Positions 1-8,064 are shown, counted from the stretch's first letter. The stretch: DNA of 35,510 nucleotides from Bacillota bacterium (GCA_023435225.1 JAEYRX010000075.1:1-35510), one strand, 5' to 3'. Made by a program: numbers and translations. Notes: a model not told the origin generated them from the sequence alone.

Positions 1-125
1 TTTATTGTAAACCCTTGTCAATTCTTGATTTCTGTTTAGTTAGATAAGATCGAATTGATCGAATTTTTTGTGAATTTTATATCCCTTGGCTTTCTTACTT
101 TTACCCAACTTGTGGGTAATGGTAA

Positions 126-276
126 GGTCCCTGGATAGGGATAACCACCATGCTTTGGAGTAAATAACACTGAATAAATTCTGTCGGTTAGAAAATAGAA
201 TCCCCTCATGAGGATGGATTTTAGGCCTCCATGACCGGTGGTTGCCCCTATTTCCAGGGGCAAGGGGTCGCAGTTA
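126..276 (+). ncRNA. Candidate structured RNA, copy 1
   Basis: This is the first of two related ~150-nt elements; the other is at 3526-3675. Visible pairing: GGTCCCT (126-132) with AGGGGTC (263-269), allowing G-U pairs; AACCACC (143-149) with GGTGGTT (237-243); GAAT/ATTC (172-181); and a CCCCT/AGGGG hairpin (245-260). The 3' end GGGGTCGCAGTTA is identical in both copies. A separate small hairpin, TTACCCA/TGGGTAA (101-119), lies just upstream. It sits downstream of and convergent with the glycosyltransferase gene. The strand is inferred from G-U pairs and from copy 2 lying upstream of a plus-strand gene. The raiA-motif RNA of Firmicutes is the first known family I would compare it with, but I cannot confirm the match. 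Confidence 0.5.
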
Positions 277-297
277 AACCAACGAAGAATATTACCC

Positions 298-1449
298 TCA
301 CTTTCCAAAACTCTCAACGAGTCTTTTAAACAAATTCAAATACTCTCCGGCAATTGTTTGATAAGAATACCCGACTGCTGTTTGGAGGGCGCTTTTTTTG
401 AATTTGCTTAATTGCTCCGGATTGAAGACCAGACCTACTACAGCTTCACTAATTTCAACCGGTTCTTGAGATACTAATAAACCGTTCTCTCCATGAACTA
501 TTGTATCATTGGCTCCGGCAGCTGAAACGGCTACTATTGGAACTCCCGAGGCAAGCGACTCCAACTGGGCCAATGGTTTGACTTCACTGGTGGATGTCAT
601 CACAAACAGGTCGGCGGCGGCTAAGTACTGAGGAACAATCGCCGGTTCAACCAGACCGGTGAAGATCACTTCATTCTTAATTCCTAAGGAATCGGCCATC
701 CGGATTAAATTATTCAACTCCGGTCCGTCTCCAACGATCATCAACTTCAAAGAACCAGCCGGGGCCTTTGCCAACATTTTTTTAAACGAGGTTAATAATG
801 AACCCAAATTCTTTTCCGGCGCTATCCGGCCAATATTAATCAGTAGCTTTTCAGCGTTCAACCCATACTTTTCTCTGATTATCCTACCGTTGTTGCCTGA
901 AAATTTACTAAGGTCAACCGGATTTGGAATAACCTCTATAGGGTTGGTTACCCCATAACCCAATAGAATTTGCCGGGCCGAATCCGCCGGAGTGGTTATC
1001 TGATCTACCTTTTGGCTAAAATTTCTGACTTGCCTTTTGGAAAACCAGCTTACCAAGCCGCTCGGAAGAGGTACATAATGAGTATACTGGTCGTATTGGG
1101 TATGAAAGGTATATACAATGGGAATTTGTTTCTCCCGGGCTACTTTGAAAGCTAGCGGACCCAAAACAAATGGATGATGACTATGTATCAAATCCAGTTT
1201 TAATCCTTGAATTACCCGTTTAATCCGGGGAGAATAAGGAATCGCCACCGGATATTTGACTTTTCGGGTCAGGTCTACCGCCGGATACCGGTAGATTCCG
1301 TTGTCAGTATCTTGATAATCGCCAAAAGCCGGAGTAAAGATATAAACTTCATGTCCGGCCTCTAAAAAACCTTTCCGGAGCAGACTAACCGCTCCGACTA
1401 CACCATTAACCATAGGATGATAACAATTGGTGAAAATCCCGATGCGCAT
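298..1449 (-). CDS. GT4-family glycosyltransferase
   Basis: 383-residue GT-B fold glycosyltransferase that probably moves a sugar from a nucleotide donor onto a lipid or glycan acceptor at the inner face of the membrane. The N-terminal acceptor domain opens with MRIGIFTNCYHPMVNG, typical of GT4 enzymes related to diacylglycerol glucosyltransferases and PimB-type mannosyltransferases, and contains HSHHPFVLG near residue 90. The C-terminal donor domain has VIPNPVDLSKF near 175-185, the GRIAPEKN motif near 208-215, and a nucleotide-binding region with EVKPLAQLESLASG near residue 290. The ATG start follows a GGGGGT ribosome site. It is monocistronic here, facing the candidate RNA at 126-276. The acceptor is unknown; the outer membrane implied by waaA elsewhere in the window makes a glycolipid or envelope-glycan role plausible. 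Confidence 0.85.
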   Translation of the reverse strand: MRIGIFTNCYHPMVNGVVGAVSLLRKGFLEAGHEVYIFTPAFGDYQDTDNGIYRYPAVDLTRKVKYPVAIPYSPRIKRVIQGLKLDLIHSHHPFVLGPLAFKVAREKQIPIVYTFHTQYDQYTHYVPLPSGLVSWFSKRQVRNFSQKVDQITTPADSARQILLGYGVTNPIEVIPNPVDLSKFSGNNGRIIREKYGLNAEKLLINIGRIAPEKNLGSLLTSFKKMLAKAPAGSLKLMIVGDGPELNNLIRMADSLGIKNEVIFTGLVEPAIVPQYLAAADLFVMTSTSEVKPLAQLESLASGVPIVAVSAAGANDTIVHGENGLLVSQEPVEISEAVVGLVFNPEQLSKFKKSALQTAVGYSYQTIAGEYLNLFKRLVESFGK

Positions 1450-1675
1450 TTTAACCCCCGAAATGTGAATTCAATTGAGAATTGAGAATGGAGAATTGAC
1501 AATTAAAAATAACTAACAATCCATAAAGTATAAATCTTTATTAACCGCTAATCACGCAAATAACCACTAATAACTTCAAGTTTAAGCTCTCATTTTTTTA
1601 TTGGTGGCCATTCGTGGTTATAATTGTTTTGGATTTATAAAACTTCTATTTAAACCACAAATTTGTGAATATTAG
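1450..1675. other. Intergenic, word-like degenerate repeats
   Basis: No gene is seen. The stretch near 1466-1506 is a chain of near-copies of the word AATTGAGAATTGACAATT. The stretch 1540-1640 has the similar pattern of AACCGCTAATCACGCAAATA and TGGCCATTCGTGGTTA. Strings of this sort recur in many gaps of this window. Confidence 0.6.
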
Positions 1676-2230
1676 AATGAGGAACTAAAAGTATTATTCG
1701 CTAAACCGGAGAAAAAACCTTTGTTTTGGGAAATTAATCCAGGCTATTGGAAAATACTATGAAAAAATCGTTAAATGCCACTTAAAAATCATTGACGACC
1801 GTCAAAAAACCGATCAATACCACTAAAAACTCGTTGACAACCACCCGAAAATCGATCCACACCACCGGAAAATGATCGAATACCACCAAAAAATCGTTGC
1901 CGACCATTAAAAAATCATAGAATACCGTGTTAAAATCGTTGAATACCATCAAAGAATCATTGAATACCACCCGCCCTTCCAGAGCGCCGGTTGAATTTAG
2001 GATTGACTGCGGCATTCCGGCGTTAAAGCAATCCTCTACCAAGTTGTGGAAGGATTTTTATAAAATTTACAGAAATTAATTCTAAAAAATTCCGTACCTA
2101 TCTGAAATTCACGTTAAAAAAAGCGGATTTGGAGATATACCGGTCAAAGCTGGATTCTTTGGGAATTGAATTAAGAGTGGTGATGATTAATGGAAAACTC
2201 CAACCGGATAATCGAATGGCTGTTGCATGA
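1676..2230 (+). pseudogene. Decayed gene with heptad-repeat core
   Basis: No intact ORF, but three plus-strand frames in sequence read like protein. Frame one (1676-1764) reads EELKVLFAKPEKKPLFWEIN and then PGYWK. Shifting frame near 1757 gives a heptad-repeat stretch with units such as KIIEYHQ, KIVEYHQ and KMIEYHQ, broken by two TAA stops. A third frame (about 2046-2230) reads KKFRTYLKFTLKKADLEIYR and ends at GKLQPDNRMAVA then a stop, overlapping the start of the next gene. This is consistent with a gene ruined by frameshifts and stops, whose middle encoded a coiled coil. I do not recognise the family. The alternative is a non-coding minisatellite with chance open stretches on each side. Confidence 0.35.
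1762..1971. repeat. 21-bp tandem repeat, about 10 units
   Basis: About ten consecutive 21-bp units close to AAAAATCGTTGAATACCACC, each somewhat different, with no length change between most units. The period equals seven codons. On the plus strand it encodes heptads of the type K-I-V-E-Y-H-x with two stops; on the minus strand it is stop-free and encodes VFNDFLV heptads. There are no spacers, so it is not a CRISPR array. Confidence 0.8.
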
Positions 2231-3122
2231 GTCTGATCCCTCGATTGTTTACCAAGTGAATAGAGATTTGCTGAAAAAACCACAAAAAGAAATACAAGAA
2301 TATCAAAATCAAATTGTCCAACAAGGTTGGGGTAAAGAACTGCTTAATAAACGAAATGATATTGGCCACTGGGGAAATGGGTTTTATAATCCGAAATGGA
2401 CTTGCACTCATTATGTTTTATATGAGTTAGTACAATTAGAGATACCAACAGACAATCAAAAATGTGTACAATCCACTGCAATGTTGCTTGAAAATCCTTT
2501 TGGAAAAGACGGTGGGATTAATTATGCCAAAACCGTGGAATATAGCGACGTCTGCATAAATGGAATGATATTGGCTATTACAAGTTATTTTAATATAAAG
2601 AACCCCAAAATCAATGAAATAATCGATTATTTGCTGAAAGTACAAATGAAAGACGGCGGCTGGAATTGTCAGTATCACCAAGGCGCCAAACACAGTTCAC
2701 TCCATACCACCATAAGCGTAATCGAAGGCTTAAAAACATATTTGAGTAATAACTATACCTATCAAAATCAAGTGATTGAGGAAGCCTTAAAAAGATCCAT
2801 TGAATTTATTCTAAAACATCATCTCTTCAAATCGGATAAAACCGGTGAAGTAATTAATGAAGAGTTCTTTAAACCCTATTTTCCGGTAAGATGGAAATAC
2901 GACATTTTGCGATGTTTGGATTTATTCCGGAAATATAACATTCCATATGATGAAAGAATGGCTGAAGCTTTGGAAAAGATCAAAGAATCCTATAATAAAA
3001 ACGGCAAATGGAAAGCATATTCCCAACCCGGGAAAACTTACTTTATTATGGAAAAACAAGGGACGGAAAGTAAATGGAATACTTTGAGAGCTTTAAGATT
3101 GCTATACCATTACAATATATAA
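2190..3122 (+). CDS. Squalene-cyclase/prenyltransferase-like alpha-toroid protein
   Basis: 310-residue protein with the alpha-alpha toroid signature of the terpenoid cyclase/protein prenyltransferase superfamily. Repeats of the type DGGWNCQYH (near 156-164) and LLENPFGKDGGINYA (near 98-112) mark the toroid helices, and a further one near the C-terminus reads SKWNTLRALRLLYHY. It is only half the length of a true squalene-hopene cyclase and lacks the DXDD catalytic acid motif, so cyclisation of squalene is unlikely. Stand-alone proteins of this kind in Firmicutes are of unknown function. There is no signal peptide and no membrane segment. The ATG at 2190 has only a weak ribosome site (GTGGTGATG). 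It is followed by a GCCACC/GGTGGC hairpin (3152-3169) and the tfoX-like gene on the same strand. Confidence 0.75.
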   Translation: MENSNRIIEWLLHESDPSIVYQVNRDLLKKPQKEIQEYQNQIVQQGWGKELLNKRNDIGHWGNGFYNPKWTCTHYVLYELVQLEIPTDNQKCVQSTAMLLENPFGKDGGINYAKTVEYSDVCINGMILAITSYFNIKNPKINEIIDYLLKVQMKDGGWNCQYHQGAKHSSLHTTISVIEGLKTYLSNNYTYQNQVIEEALKRSIEFILKHHLFKSDKTGEVINEEFFKPYFPVRWKYDILRCLDLFRKYNIPYDERMAEALEKIKESYNKNGKWKAYSQPGKTYFIMEKQGTESKWNTLRALRLLYHYNI

Positions 3123-3239
3123 CTCCGATTATGTGACAGGTAAATAGCCCAAGCCACCGCATGGTGGCTGTAATGAGAAAGGAAACATATTAATGAAAAA
3201 CAATATGGAGATTTATAAAATAAATACGGAGGGATAAAA

Positions 3240-3491
3240 GTGAAAAAACTATCCGACTTACCTAATATAGGCAAAGTGGCTGAAGCCAAACTGATTGAAG
3301 CCGGTATCGAAAGCTCTGAAGAACTCGTTAAAATAGGCAGCAAGGAAGCTTTTCTACGGATAAGACTCAATGATCCGACTGCTTGTTTGCATATGTTGTA
3401 TGGCATAGAAGGAGCTGTGGAAGGGGTAAAGGATAAATTTCTATCCGACGATGTTAAAGAGGATTTAAAAACATTTTTTAAGTCTCTCTAG
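3240..3491 (+). CDS. Stand-alone TfoX C-terminal domain protein
   Basis: 83 residues, matching in length and pattern the TfoX C-terminal domain, a helix-hairpin-helix-like fold. The signature runs LSDLPNIGKVAEAKLIEAGI near the N-terminus, then the conserved ALNDPTACLHMLYGIEGA-like stretch (here RLNDPTACLHMLYGIEGA, residues 42-59). In Haemophilus TfoX/Sxy, a competence regulator, this domain follows an N-terminal domain that is absent here; single-domain versions are common in Firmicutes and have no known role. The start is a GTG at 3240 preceded by GGAGGG at good distance. It lies 35 bp upstream of the second copy of the candidate structured RNA. Confidence 0.8.
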   Translation: MKKLSDLPNIGKVAEAKLIEAGIESSEELVKIGSKEAFLRIRLNDPTACLHMLYGIEGAVEGVKDKFLSDDVKEDLKTFFKSL

Positions 3492-3525
3492 TAAATTGTA
3501 GCGACCATCAGATAGTAAAAAACCG

Positions 3526-3675
3526 GACCCTCTGACAAGGGATAACCACCATCCTCCGGAGCAAAAAAACTGAAATGTTTCAGACGCTTCGATAAAATAC
3601 ACTTCGCGAGCGTTAAGATTTTAGACTTCTATGAGTGGTGGTTTCCCCTAATGCAGGGGCAAGGGGTCGCAGTTA
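3526..3675 (+). ncRNA. Candidate structured RNA, copy 2
   Basis: Same element as 126-276 and almost the same length (150 against 151 nt). Pairings: GACCCT (3526-3531) with GGGGTC; AACCACC (3544-3550) with GGTGGTT (3637-3643); CTGAAA/TTTCAG (3570-3583); a CGCT/AGCG arm in the variable middle; and CCCCT/AGGGG (3645-3659). The stem at offset 44 is CTGAAA/TTTCAG here but GAAT/ATTC in copy 1, so the sequence differs while pairing is kept. The sequence between offsets 50 and 100 has no clear match. It lies 75 bp upstream of the VOC gene on the same strand, so it could be a leader or an independent RNA. No U-run follows it. Confidence 0.5.
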
Positions 3676-3750
3676 GAACACAATTACTATCTATACCTCA
3701 ATAATTAAATTTAGCTATACAAAGAAATTACTCTAAAAGGAGTCTTAAAA

Positions 3751-4236
3751 ATGGTCCAATCAATCACCCACATCGCTCTGGTTGTCAGAGATTATGATGA
3801 AGCAATAGAATTTTACACCAAGAAACTTAATTTTACTCTAATCGAGGATATCTATCAACCGGAACAGGATAAACGCTGGGTGGTAGTAGCCCCTCCAGGT
3901 TCAACCGGCGCTACCTTATTACTTGCCAGAGCCTCCAAACCCGAACAAGAGCCGTTTATCGGCAACCAAACCGGCGGTAGGGTTTTTCTCTTTTTAAACA
4001 CCGATGACTTTTGGCGGGATTATAATGAAATGATCGCCAAAGGAATAGAATTTGTTAGAGAACCGAAGGAACAACCCTATGGGATGGTGGCGGTATTTAA
4101 GGATCTATACGGAAACTTATGGGATTTGCTACAGTTGAAAGAAGACCATCCGATTATGAAAAAAATGAAGTGTTCAATATGCAGACAAGTTTGCCCGAAT
4201 GCTTTAGGTATAAAAAAAGAAGGAGTATCGGAATGA
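3751..4236 (+). CDS. VOC (glyoxalase/dioxygenase superfamily) protein
   Basis: 161 residues with one vicinal-oxygen-chelate fold: beta-alpha-beta-beta-beta modules starting SITHIALVVRDYDEAIEFYT (His at residue 6) and ending FKDLYGNLWDLLQL near residues 117-130. The position usually occupied by a metal-binding Glu reads Asp (NLWDLLQ), so metal binding may be altered. After the domain comes an odd ~30-residue tail with the cysteine cluster CSICRQVC (about 142-149), not usual for the family. The ATG follows a strong AAGGAG. Its stop overlaps the ATG of the next gene by 4 bp, so the two are translationally coupled. The substrate cannot be named; relatives are often annotated as bleomycin-resistance-like proteins. 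Confidence 0.85.
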   Translation: MVQSITHIALVVRDYDEAIEFYTKKLNFTLIEDIYQPEQDKRWVVVAPPGSTGATLLLARASKPEQEPFIGNQTGGRVFLFLNTDDFWRDYNEMIAKGIEFVREPKEQPYGMVAVFKDLYGNLWDLLQLKEDHPIMKKMKCSICRQVCPNALGIKKEGVSE

Positions 4237-4595
4237 AACTATCTAAAAAGCTGCATTTGATAGTAAGATGGACAGCCAGAATCTTGGCTACTGCTATAAT
4301 ATTGTTCGGCTTACCGTTCTATTTCGGTTACGGAAATCCGCTCCCATTTATCAAACCCGAATATTCATTATGGGACAATGCTTGGCTGTCAATTTTTCCG
4401 CTAATGTTTATAGGTCTCGGATTGGGTTGGAAATTTGAAAAAATAGGCGGATTTCTGATAACTATTCCGATAATTTTCGGTTCCTTGCTGGGATTAATAA
4501 CCCATAATGCTATGTCGGTTAATATGTTTATCCCTTTTATAGTTGGGCTAATGTACTTATGGTCCGGTTATATTAAACCGCAATCCGGCAAGTAA
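4233..4595 (+). CDS. Small four-helix membrane protein
   Basis: 120 residues from the ATG at 4233, which has AGGAG at 4221-4225. An open frame runs further upstream through the VOC gene, but that is overlap, not coding. Four hydrophobic segments are visible: LIVRWTARILATAIILFGLP, WLSIFPLMFIGLGLGW, GFLITIPIIFGSLLGLI and MFIPFIVGLMYLW. The short loops carry basic residues at the N-terminus, suggesting an inside start. It resembles small unnamed inner-membrane proteins found beside regulators in Firmicutes. The 4-bp overlap with the VOC gene suggests the two products are made together. I do not recognise a function. Confidence 0.7.
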   Translation: MKLSKKLHLIVRWTARILATAIILFGLPFYFGYGNPLPFIKPEYSLWDNAWLSIFPLMFIGLGLGWKFEKIGGFLITIPIIFGSLLGLITHNAMSVNMFIPFIVGLMYLWSGYIKPQSGK

Positions 4596-4603
4596 GTCAT
4601 ATA

Positions 4604-4712
4604 TATTCACCACATTTTTTCACTCATGCAAGTACTTCATGTCAATGATGTTTGTCGATTTAGCCGGTTCAGATATTTTTTCTTGGATACCGGCTAAACG
4701 ACCAGGTGAATA
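4604..4712 (+). repeat. Nested-palindrome element, possible structured RNA
   Basis: Outer arms TATTCACC and GGTGAATA (4604-4611, 4705-4712) enclose a long inner hairpin, GTCG..TTAGCCGGT pairing with ACCGGCTAAACGAC (about 4653-4702). The inner loop is T-rich and a short CATG../CATG arm lies to its left. It lies between the membrane protein and the GH3 gene, ending ~84 bp before the latter's start. It could be a leader RNA, a terminator-like structure or a palindromic repeat; no second copy was seen. Confidence 0.35.
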
Positions 4713-4795
4713 AAATTCAATTCATCAAACTGGAGGCAGGTTAAAGAAACCGCTCAAATAGTGAAATATAAAAAACGCTTATTCCGGAGGTTCTT

Positions 4796-6580
4796 TTGAG
4801 TAACCACATTTGCCGTCAAAGACCTATTTTAAAGAATACTATCATCATAATAATATTTATTGTTACTTTAGTCCTTAGTGGAGGGATTATCAAAAACATT
4901 ATAGACCAGGAAAAGCTGGAAGTTATCTTGAAAAAAATGACCCTGGCGGAAAAAATCGGCCAGATGTTCATCTTTGATTTCCGGACTTATAACGGTAAAG
5001 GTTTGACTGATATCAATGATGATGTCGCAATAAAAATCCGCCGCTTAACTCCGGGGGGGATTATTCTCTTTGGAGAAAATACGGTTGAGGCCTTACAAAC
5101 AAAAAATTTGGTGGAGGATTTTCAACGGAGTTCGCCCAAGATCCCCCTTTTTATCGGGGTTGATCAGGAAGGCGGAGCGGTAGCCAGACTGAAATATGCC
5201 ACTATTATGCCCGGTAATATGGCCCTGGGGGCTACCGGTGACCGGCGATTGAGCTACAAAGTCGCCAAAGCCGTGGGGGATGAACTTAAAGCCTTGGGTA
5301 TCAACATGAACTTTGCTCCCGTTATCGACATCAATAACAACCCCGCCAATCCGGTCATTGGTATCAGATCGTTCGGCGATAACCCGGAGATCGTTACCAA
5401 AATGGGACTACCATTCGTCAAGGGGTTGAATGACGCGGGGATTGTATCGGTGGTTAAACACTTCCCCGGACACGGTGATACCGGGGTGGATTCGCATATT
5501 GATCTGCCACTGGTGCCTCATGATATGGAAAGATTGGAGAAGGTCGAACTTTACCCCTATCATGCCATGATCCGCAATAATATTGATATGATCATGTCGG
5601 CCCATATAACATTCCCAGCTATCGACGATCGGGAAGGCATTCCGGCGACGATCTCGGCTAAATGCCTGACTACACTGCTTCGGAAAAAGATGAGCTTTAA
5701 AGGAGTCATTATTACCGATGCCATGAATATGAACGCAATAACTGAAAGTTTTGGTGACGCTCAGGCTGCGGAGATGGCAATAATGGCGGGAGCCGATATT
5801 ATATTGATGCCGCAACAAAAAGCCGATACTTTAGGTTATATTATCTCGCGGGTTAGAGCAGGCGCTATTCCGATGGGACGAATTGACGCTTCGGTTAAAA
5901 GGATTTTAACCCTAAAGCTTAAAAGAGGGATTCTCGAACCCGGAAAACCGGTAAATGATCAAAAAATCTCCGAGATAGTCGCCTGTAAAACAAACAAAGA
6001 ACTGAAAAAGGAAACCGCCGCTAAAGCAGTTACTTTGGTAAAAAATACCGATAATTTCCTGCCATATAAACTTGAGAACGGCCAACGAATCGTATTTTTT
6101 GCCCCCTCCAAATCAGGGACCAAGCTGATTAATGAGAAACTTAATGCTTTAACCAAACAATTATCGGTAAAAAACCTTTCCATAATCGACTATAATTATT
6201 GGAACATGGCCATACCGACAGCTAAACAGCAACAAGCGGTCACCAAAAGTGATTATGTAATATTATTTACCCGTACGGTTAATTCAGTCGATTTTTCCCC
6301 TAAAACAAGTTATATTGCTTCGTTTGCTTCGAAATTAGTTACTTTTGCAAATTCGACTGATAAAAAGCTGGTGGCCGTGGCTATTCGCAATCCTTATGAT
6401 ATTCAATTTATGCCTAAGGTAAAATCCTATATTGCCGCTTATACCGATTGGGAAGGCGGCGGAGTCGAAGCGGCGCTCCGTTTGATATTAGGTCAAATAA
6501 AGCCCCAAGGGAAACTCCCGGTGGCTATACTCAATAGCAATGAGGAGATATTATATCCAAACGGGTTTGGTATAAAATGA
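4796..6580 (+). CDS. nagZ: Membrane-anchored GH3 beta-N-acetylhexosaminidase (NagZ-like)
   Basis: 594 residues. Glycoside hydrolase family 3 enzyme that removes N-acetylglucosamine from muropeptides or other glycans. The TTG at 4796 is the best start because GGAGG lies 5 nt upstream. Residues 15-33 form a hydrophobic anchor without a lipobox Cys, placing the enzyme outside the cytoplasmic membrane. The TIM-barrel domain (about 38-380) has the NagZ-type His/Asp loop KHFPGHGDTGVDSH from residue 221 and the nucleophile Asp308 in ITDAMNM. A second domain follows (about 400-590), as in Bacillus NagZ (YbbD) but unlike the single-domain E. coli enzyme. The gene stands alone; a palindromic repeat begins 8 bp after its stop. 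A wall-recycling role fits the family; the true substrate is inferred. Confidence 0.88.
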   Translation: MSNHICRQRPILKNTIIIIIFIVTLVLSGGIIKNIIDQEKLEVILKKMTLAEKIGQMFIFDFRTYNGKGLTDINDDVAIKIRRLTPGGIILFGENTVEALQTKNLVEDFQRSSPKIPLFIGVDQEGGAVARLKYATIMPGNMALGATGDRRLSYKVAKAVGDELKALGINMNFAPVIDINNNPANPVIGIRSFGDNPEIVTKMGLPFVKGLNDAGIVSVVKHFPGHGDTGVDSHIDLPLVPHDMERLEKVELYPYHAMIRNNIDMIMSAHITFPAIDDREGIPATISAKCLTTLLRKKMSFKGVIITDAMNMNAITESFGDAQAAEMAIMAGADIILMPQQKADTLGYIISRVRAGAIPMGRIDASVKRILTLKLKRGILEPGKPVNDQKISEIVACKTNKELKKETAAKAVTLVKNTDNFLPYKLENGQRIVFFAPSKSGTKLINEKLNALTKQLSVKNLSIIDYNYWNMAIPTAKQQQAVTKSDYVILFTRTVNSVDFSPKTSYIASFASKLVTFANSTDKKLVAVAIRNPYDIQFMPKVKSYIAAYTDWEGGGVEAALRLILGQIKPQGKLPVAILNSNEEILYPNGFGIK

Positions 6581-6588
6581 TATTATTT

Positions 6589-6706
6589 AAGGGAATTTCA
6601 TAATTACCATAATTAATTTTTGAATACAATATATAGTGAACAACCTAGATGCGGCTATCAATATATTGTATTCAAATGTCAAATTTCATTATTATGAAAA
6701 TCCCTC
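6589..6706 (-). repeat. MITE-like element family A, copy 1
   Basis: 118 bp with terminal inverted repeats AAGGGAATTTCATAATT and GAGGGATTTTCATAATAA, flanked on both sides by ATTT. The inner arms TTGAATACAATATAT and ATATATTGTATTCAA form a second palindrome. Its reverse complement is nearly collinear with the copy at 14401-14519, and a decayed third copy starts at 9559. It begins 8 bp after the nagZ stop. Confidence 0.75.
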
Positions 6707-6951
6707 ATTTGCTTAATCGCATGCTTGAAAATCTGAAATATATAAATAAGGACCGAAACCGCTAAACTACAACCATTTCTTACAGAGCTTGGCTTCGAAG
6801 TTATATCTACTTTCCCTGTTAGTTGACAAATCCATCTCCCTATATTACACTCAAAAGAACTGGATTGCCGAATTTAAAATAATTCAATGTTAATAATAAT
6901 CATATAAATTTTCTTAATTGCCAATTGTCAATTGCTTTTTATGGGGGTTAC
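6707..6951. other. Intergenic, no gene seen
   Basis: AT-rich gap before the PP-loop gene. Its right end (about 6918-6938) carries the word-like string CCAATTGTCAATTGC. I see no gene, RNA or convincing promoter in it. Confidence 0.5.
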
Positions 6952-7953
6952 ATGAAAGCTCTAGCACTTCTTTCCGGAGGTTTGGACAGCATCCTGGCAG
7001 CTAAAGTGGTACAAGAAGCCGGGGTGGAAGTCGAGGGTATTCATTTTTTGATCCCTTTCATCCAATCTCCCGATAACGGTAAAGGAACCGGCGCCGCAGC
7101 CGGCGCCGCCAGACAACTAAATATTAAACTTCACTATGTTCAATGTGGAGAAGATTATTTACAGATCATCGAAAAACCATATCACGGATATGGAAAAAGA
7201 ATGAACCCTTGTCTTGATTGCCGTATTTATACTTTCCGGATGGCTGCCCGAAAAATGAAGGAGATTGGCGCCTCTTTTCTGGTAACCGGTGAAGTCTTCG
7301 ACCAACGTCCTAACTCCCAGCGCCGTGATGCCATGGATATTACAGTCAGGGATGCCGGTTTAAAAGGATTGATTTTAAGACCATTATCAGCCAAACACCT
7401 TCAGCCCACCATCCCGGAGTTGGAAGGATGGATCGACCGTTCCAAACTTCTAGATATCAAAGGCCGCGGGCGGACGCAGCAAATTGAGTTGGCTGCCAAA
7501 TATGGTATCACTGATTATCCGGCGCCCACCGGCGGTTGTTTATTGACCTATGAAGAATACAGTCATAAGGTCAGGGACCTAATCCAATATGGTGGGGGTT
7601 TAACCATCCCCGATATCGACTTGCTCCGTATAGGCCGGCATCTCCGCTTAAGCCCGGAAGCTAAAATTATTATCGGCAAAGACCAGCACGAAAATGAACT
7701 CCTCCAAAAATCTGCCCCTAAAAATTCTGTTATCATGGAATTAGCCGATTACAGTGGCCCAATTACTTTATACCTGGGTCCTCCCAACCCCGATCTATTA
7801 AACGTGACCGCCGCAATCACAGCCGGTTTTACCCGGGCCCCGTTGGAATCCGACTGCCGGGTGAACCTTACTGAAAATGGACAAACAAAAATACTGACAG
7901 TCAAACCCATCTCCCGGGAAAACAGCCGTCAGTACTATGTGTATCAAGTTTAG
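6952..7953 (+). CDS. PP-loop ATPase, thiouridylase-like (MnmA/ThiI-related)
   Basis: 333 residues from the ATG at 6952, chosen over an upstream in-frame ATG because GGGGG precedes it and the PP-loop must sit at the very N-terminus. The nucleotide-binding motif SGGLDS is at residues 8-13. Cysteines that could carry sulfur are C87 and C90 (PCLDC) and C196 (PTGGCLL), the same plan as tRNA thiolation enzymes, which adenylate a uridine and then replace its oxygen with sulfur. The C-terminal ~110 residues form a separate domain unlike the MnmA tail. Proteins of this design are widespread in Clostridia and are usually annotated as tRNA thiouridine synthases without proof. The gene is monocistronic. 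Confidence 0.7.
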   Translation: MKALALLSGGLDSILAAKVVQEAGVEVEGIHFLIPFIQSPDNGKGTGAAAGAARQLNIKLHYVQCGEDYLQIIEKPYHGYGKRMNPCLDCRIYTFRMAARKMKEIGASFLVTGEVFDQRPNSQRRDAMDITVRDAGLKGLILRPLSAKHLQPTIPELEGWIDRSKLLDIKGRGRTQQIELAAKYGITDYPAPTGGCLLTYEEYSHKVRDLIQYGGGLTIPDIDLLRIGRHLRLSPEAKIIIGKDQHENELLQKSAPKNSVIMELADYSGPITLYLGPPNPDLLNVTAAITAGFTRAPLESDCRVNLTENGQTKILTVKPISRENSRQYYVYQV

Positions 7954-8064
7954 AATTAATGATACAGTTCTTTAAGAATAGTAACAGTTAAACACCTCAG
8001 AATCATCTTTAGACATAAGTGTTTAAAATCCGGCGCTTTCACCCAGACGCGCCGGGATGAAATC

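Noticed and set aside
36..317. 93-residue minus-strand ORF
   Set aside because: It lies across the candidate RNA and its sequence reflects the RNA stems; no ribosome site or family match.
1762..1971. Possible CRISPR array
   Set aside because: Units are directly adjacent 21-bp copies with no spacers and no cas genes nearby.
1782..2042. Minus-strand ORF encoding VFNDFLV heptads
   Set aside because: It starts at a TTG with no ribosome site and exists only because the 21-bp repeat keeps frame; the flanking protein-like sequence is on the plus strand.
2190..3122. True squalene-hopene cyclase
   Set aside because: Too short and without the DXDD catalytic motif; only the toroid repeats are shared.
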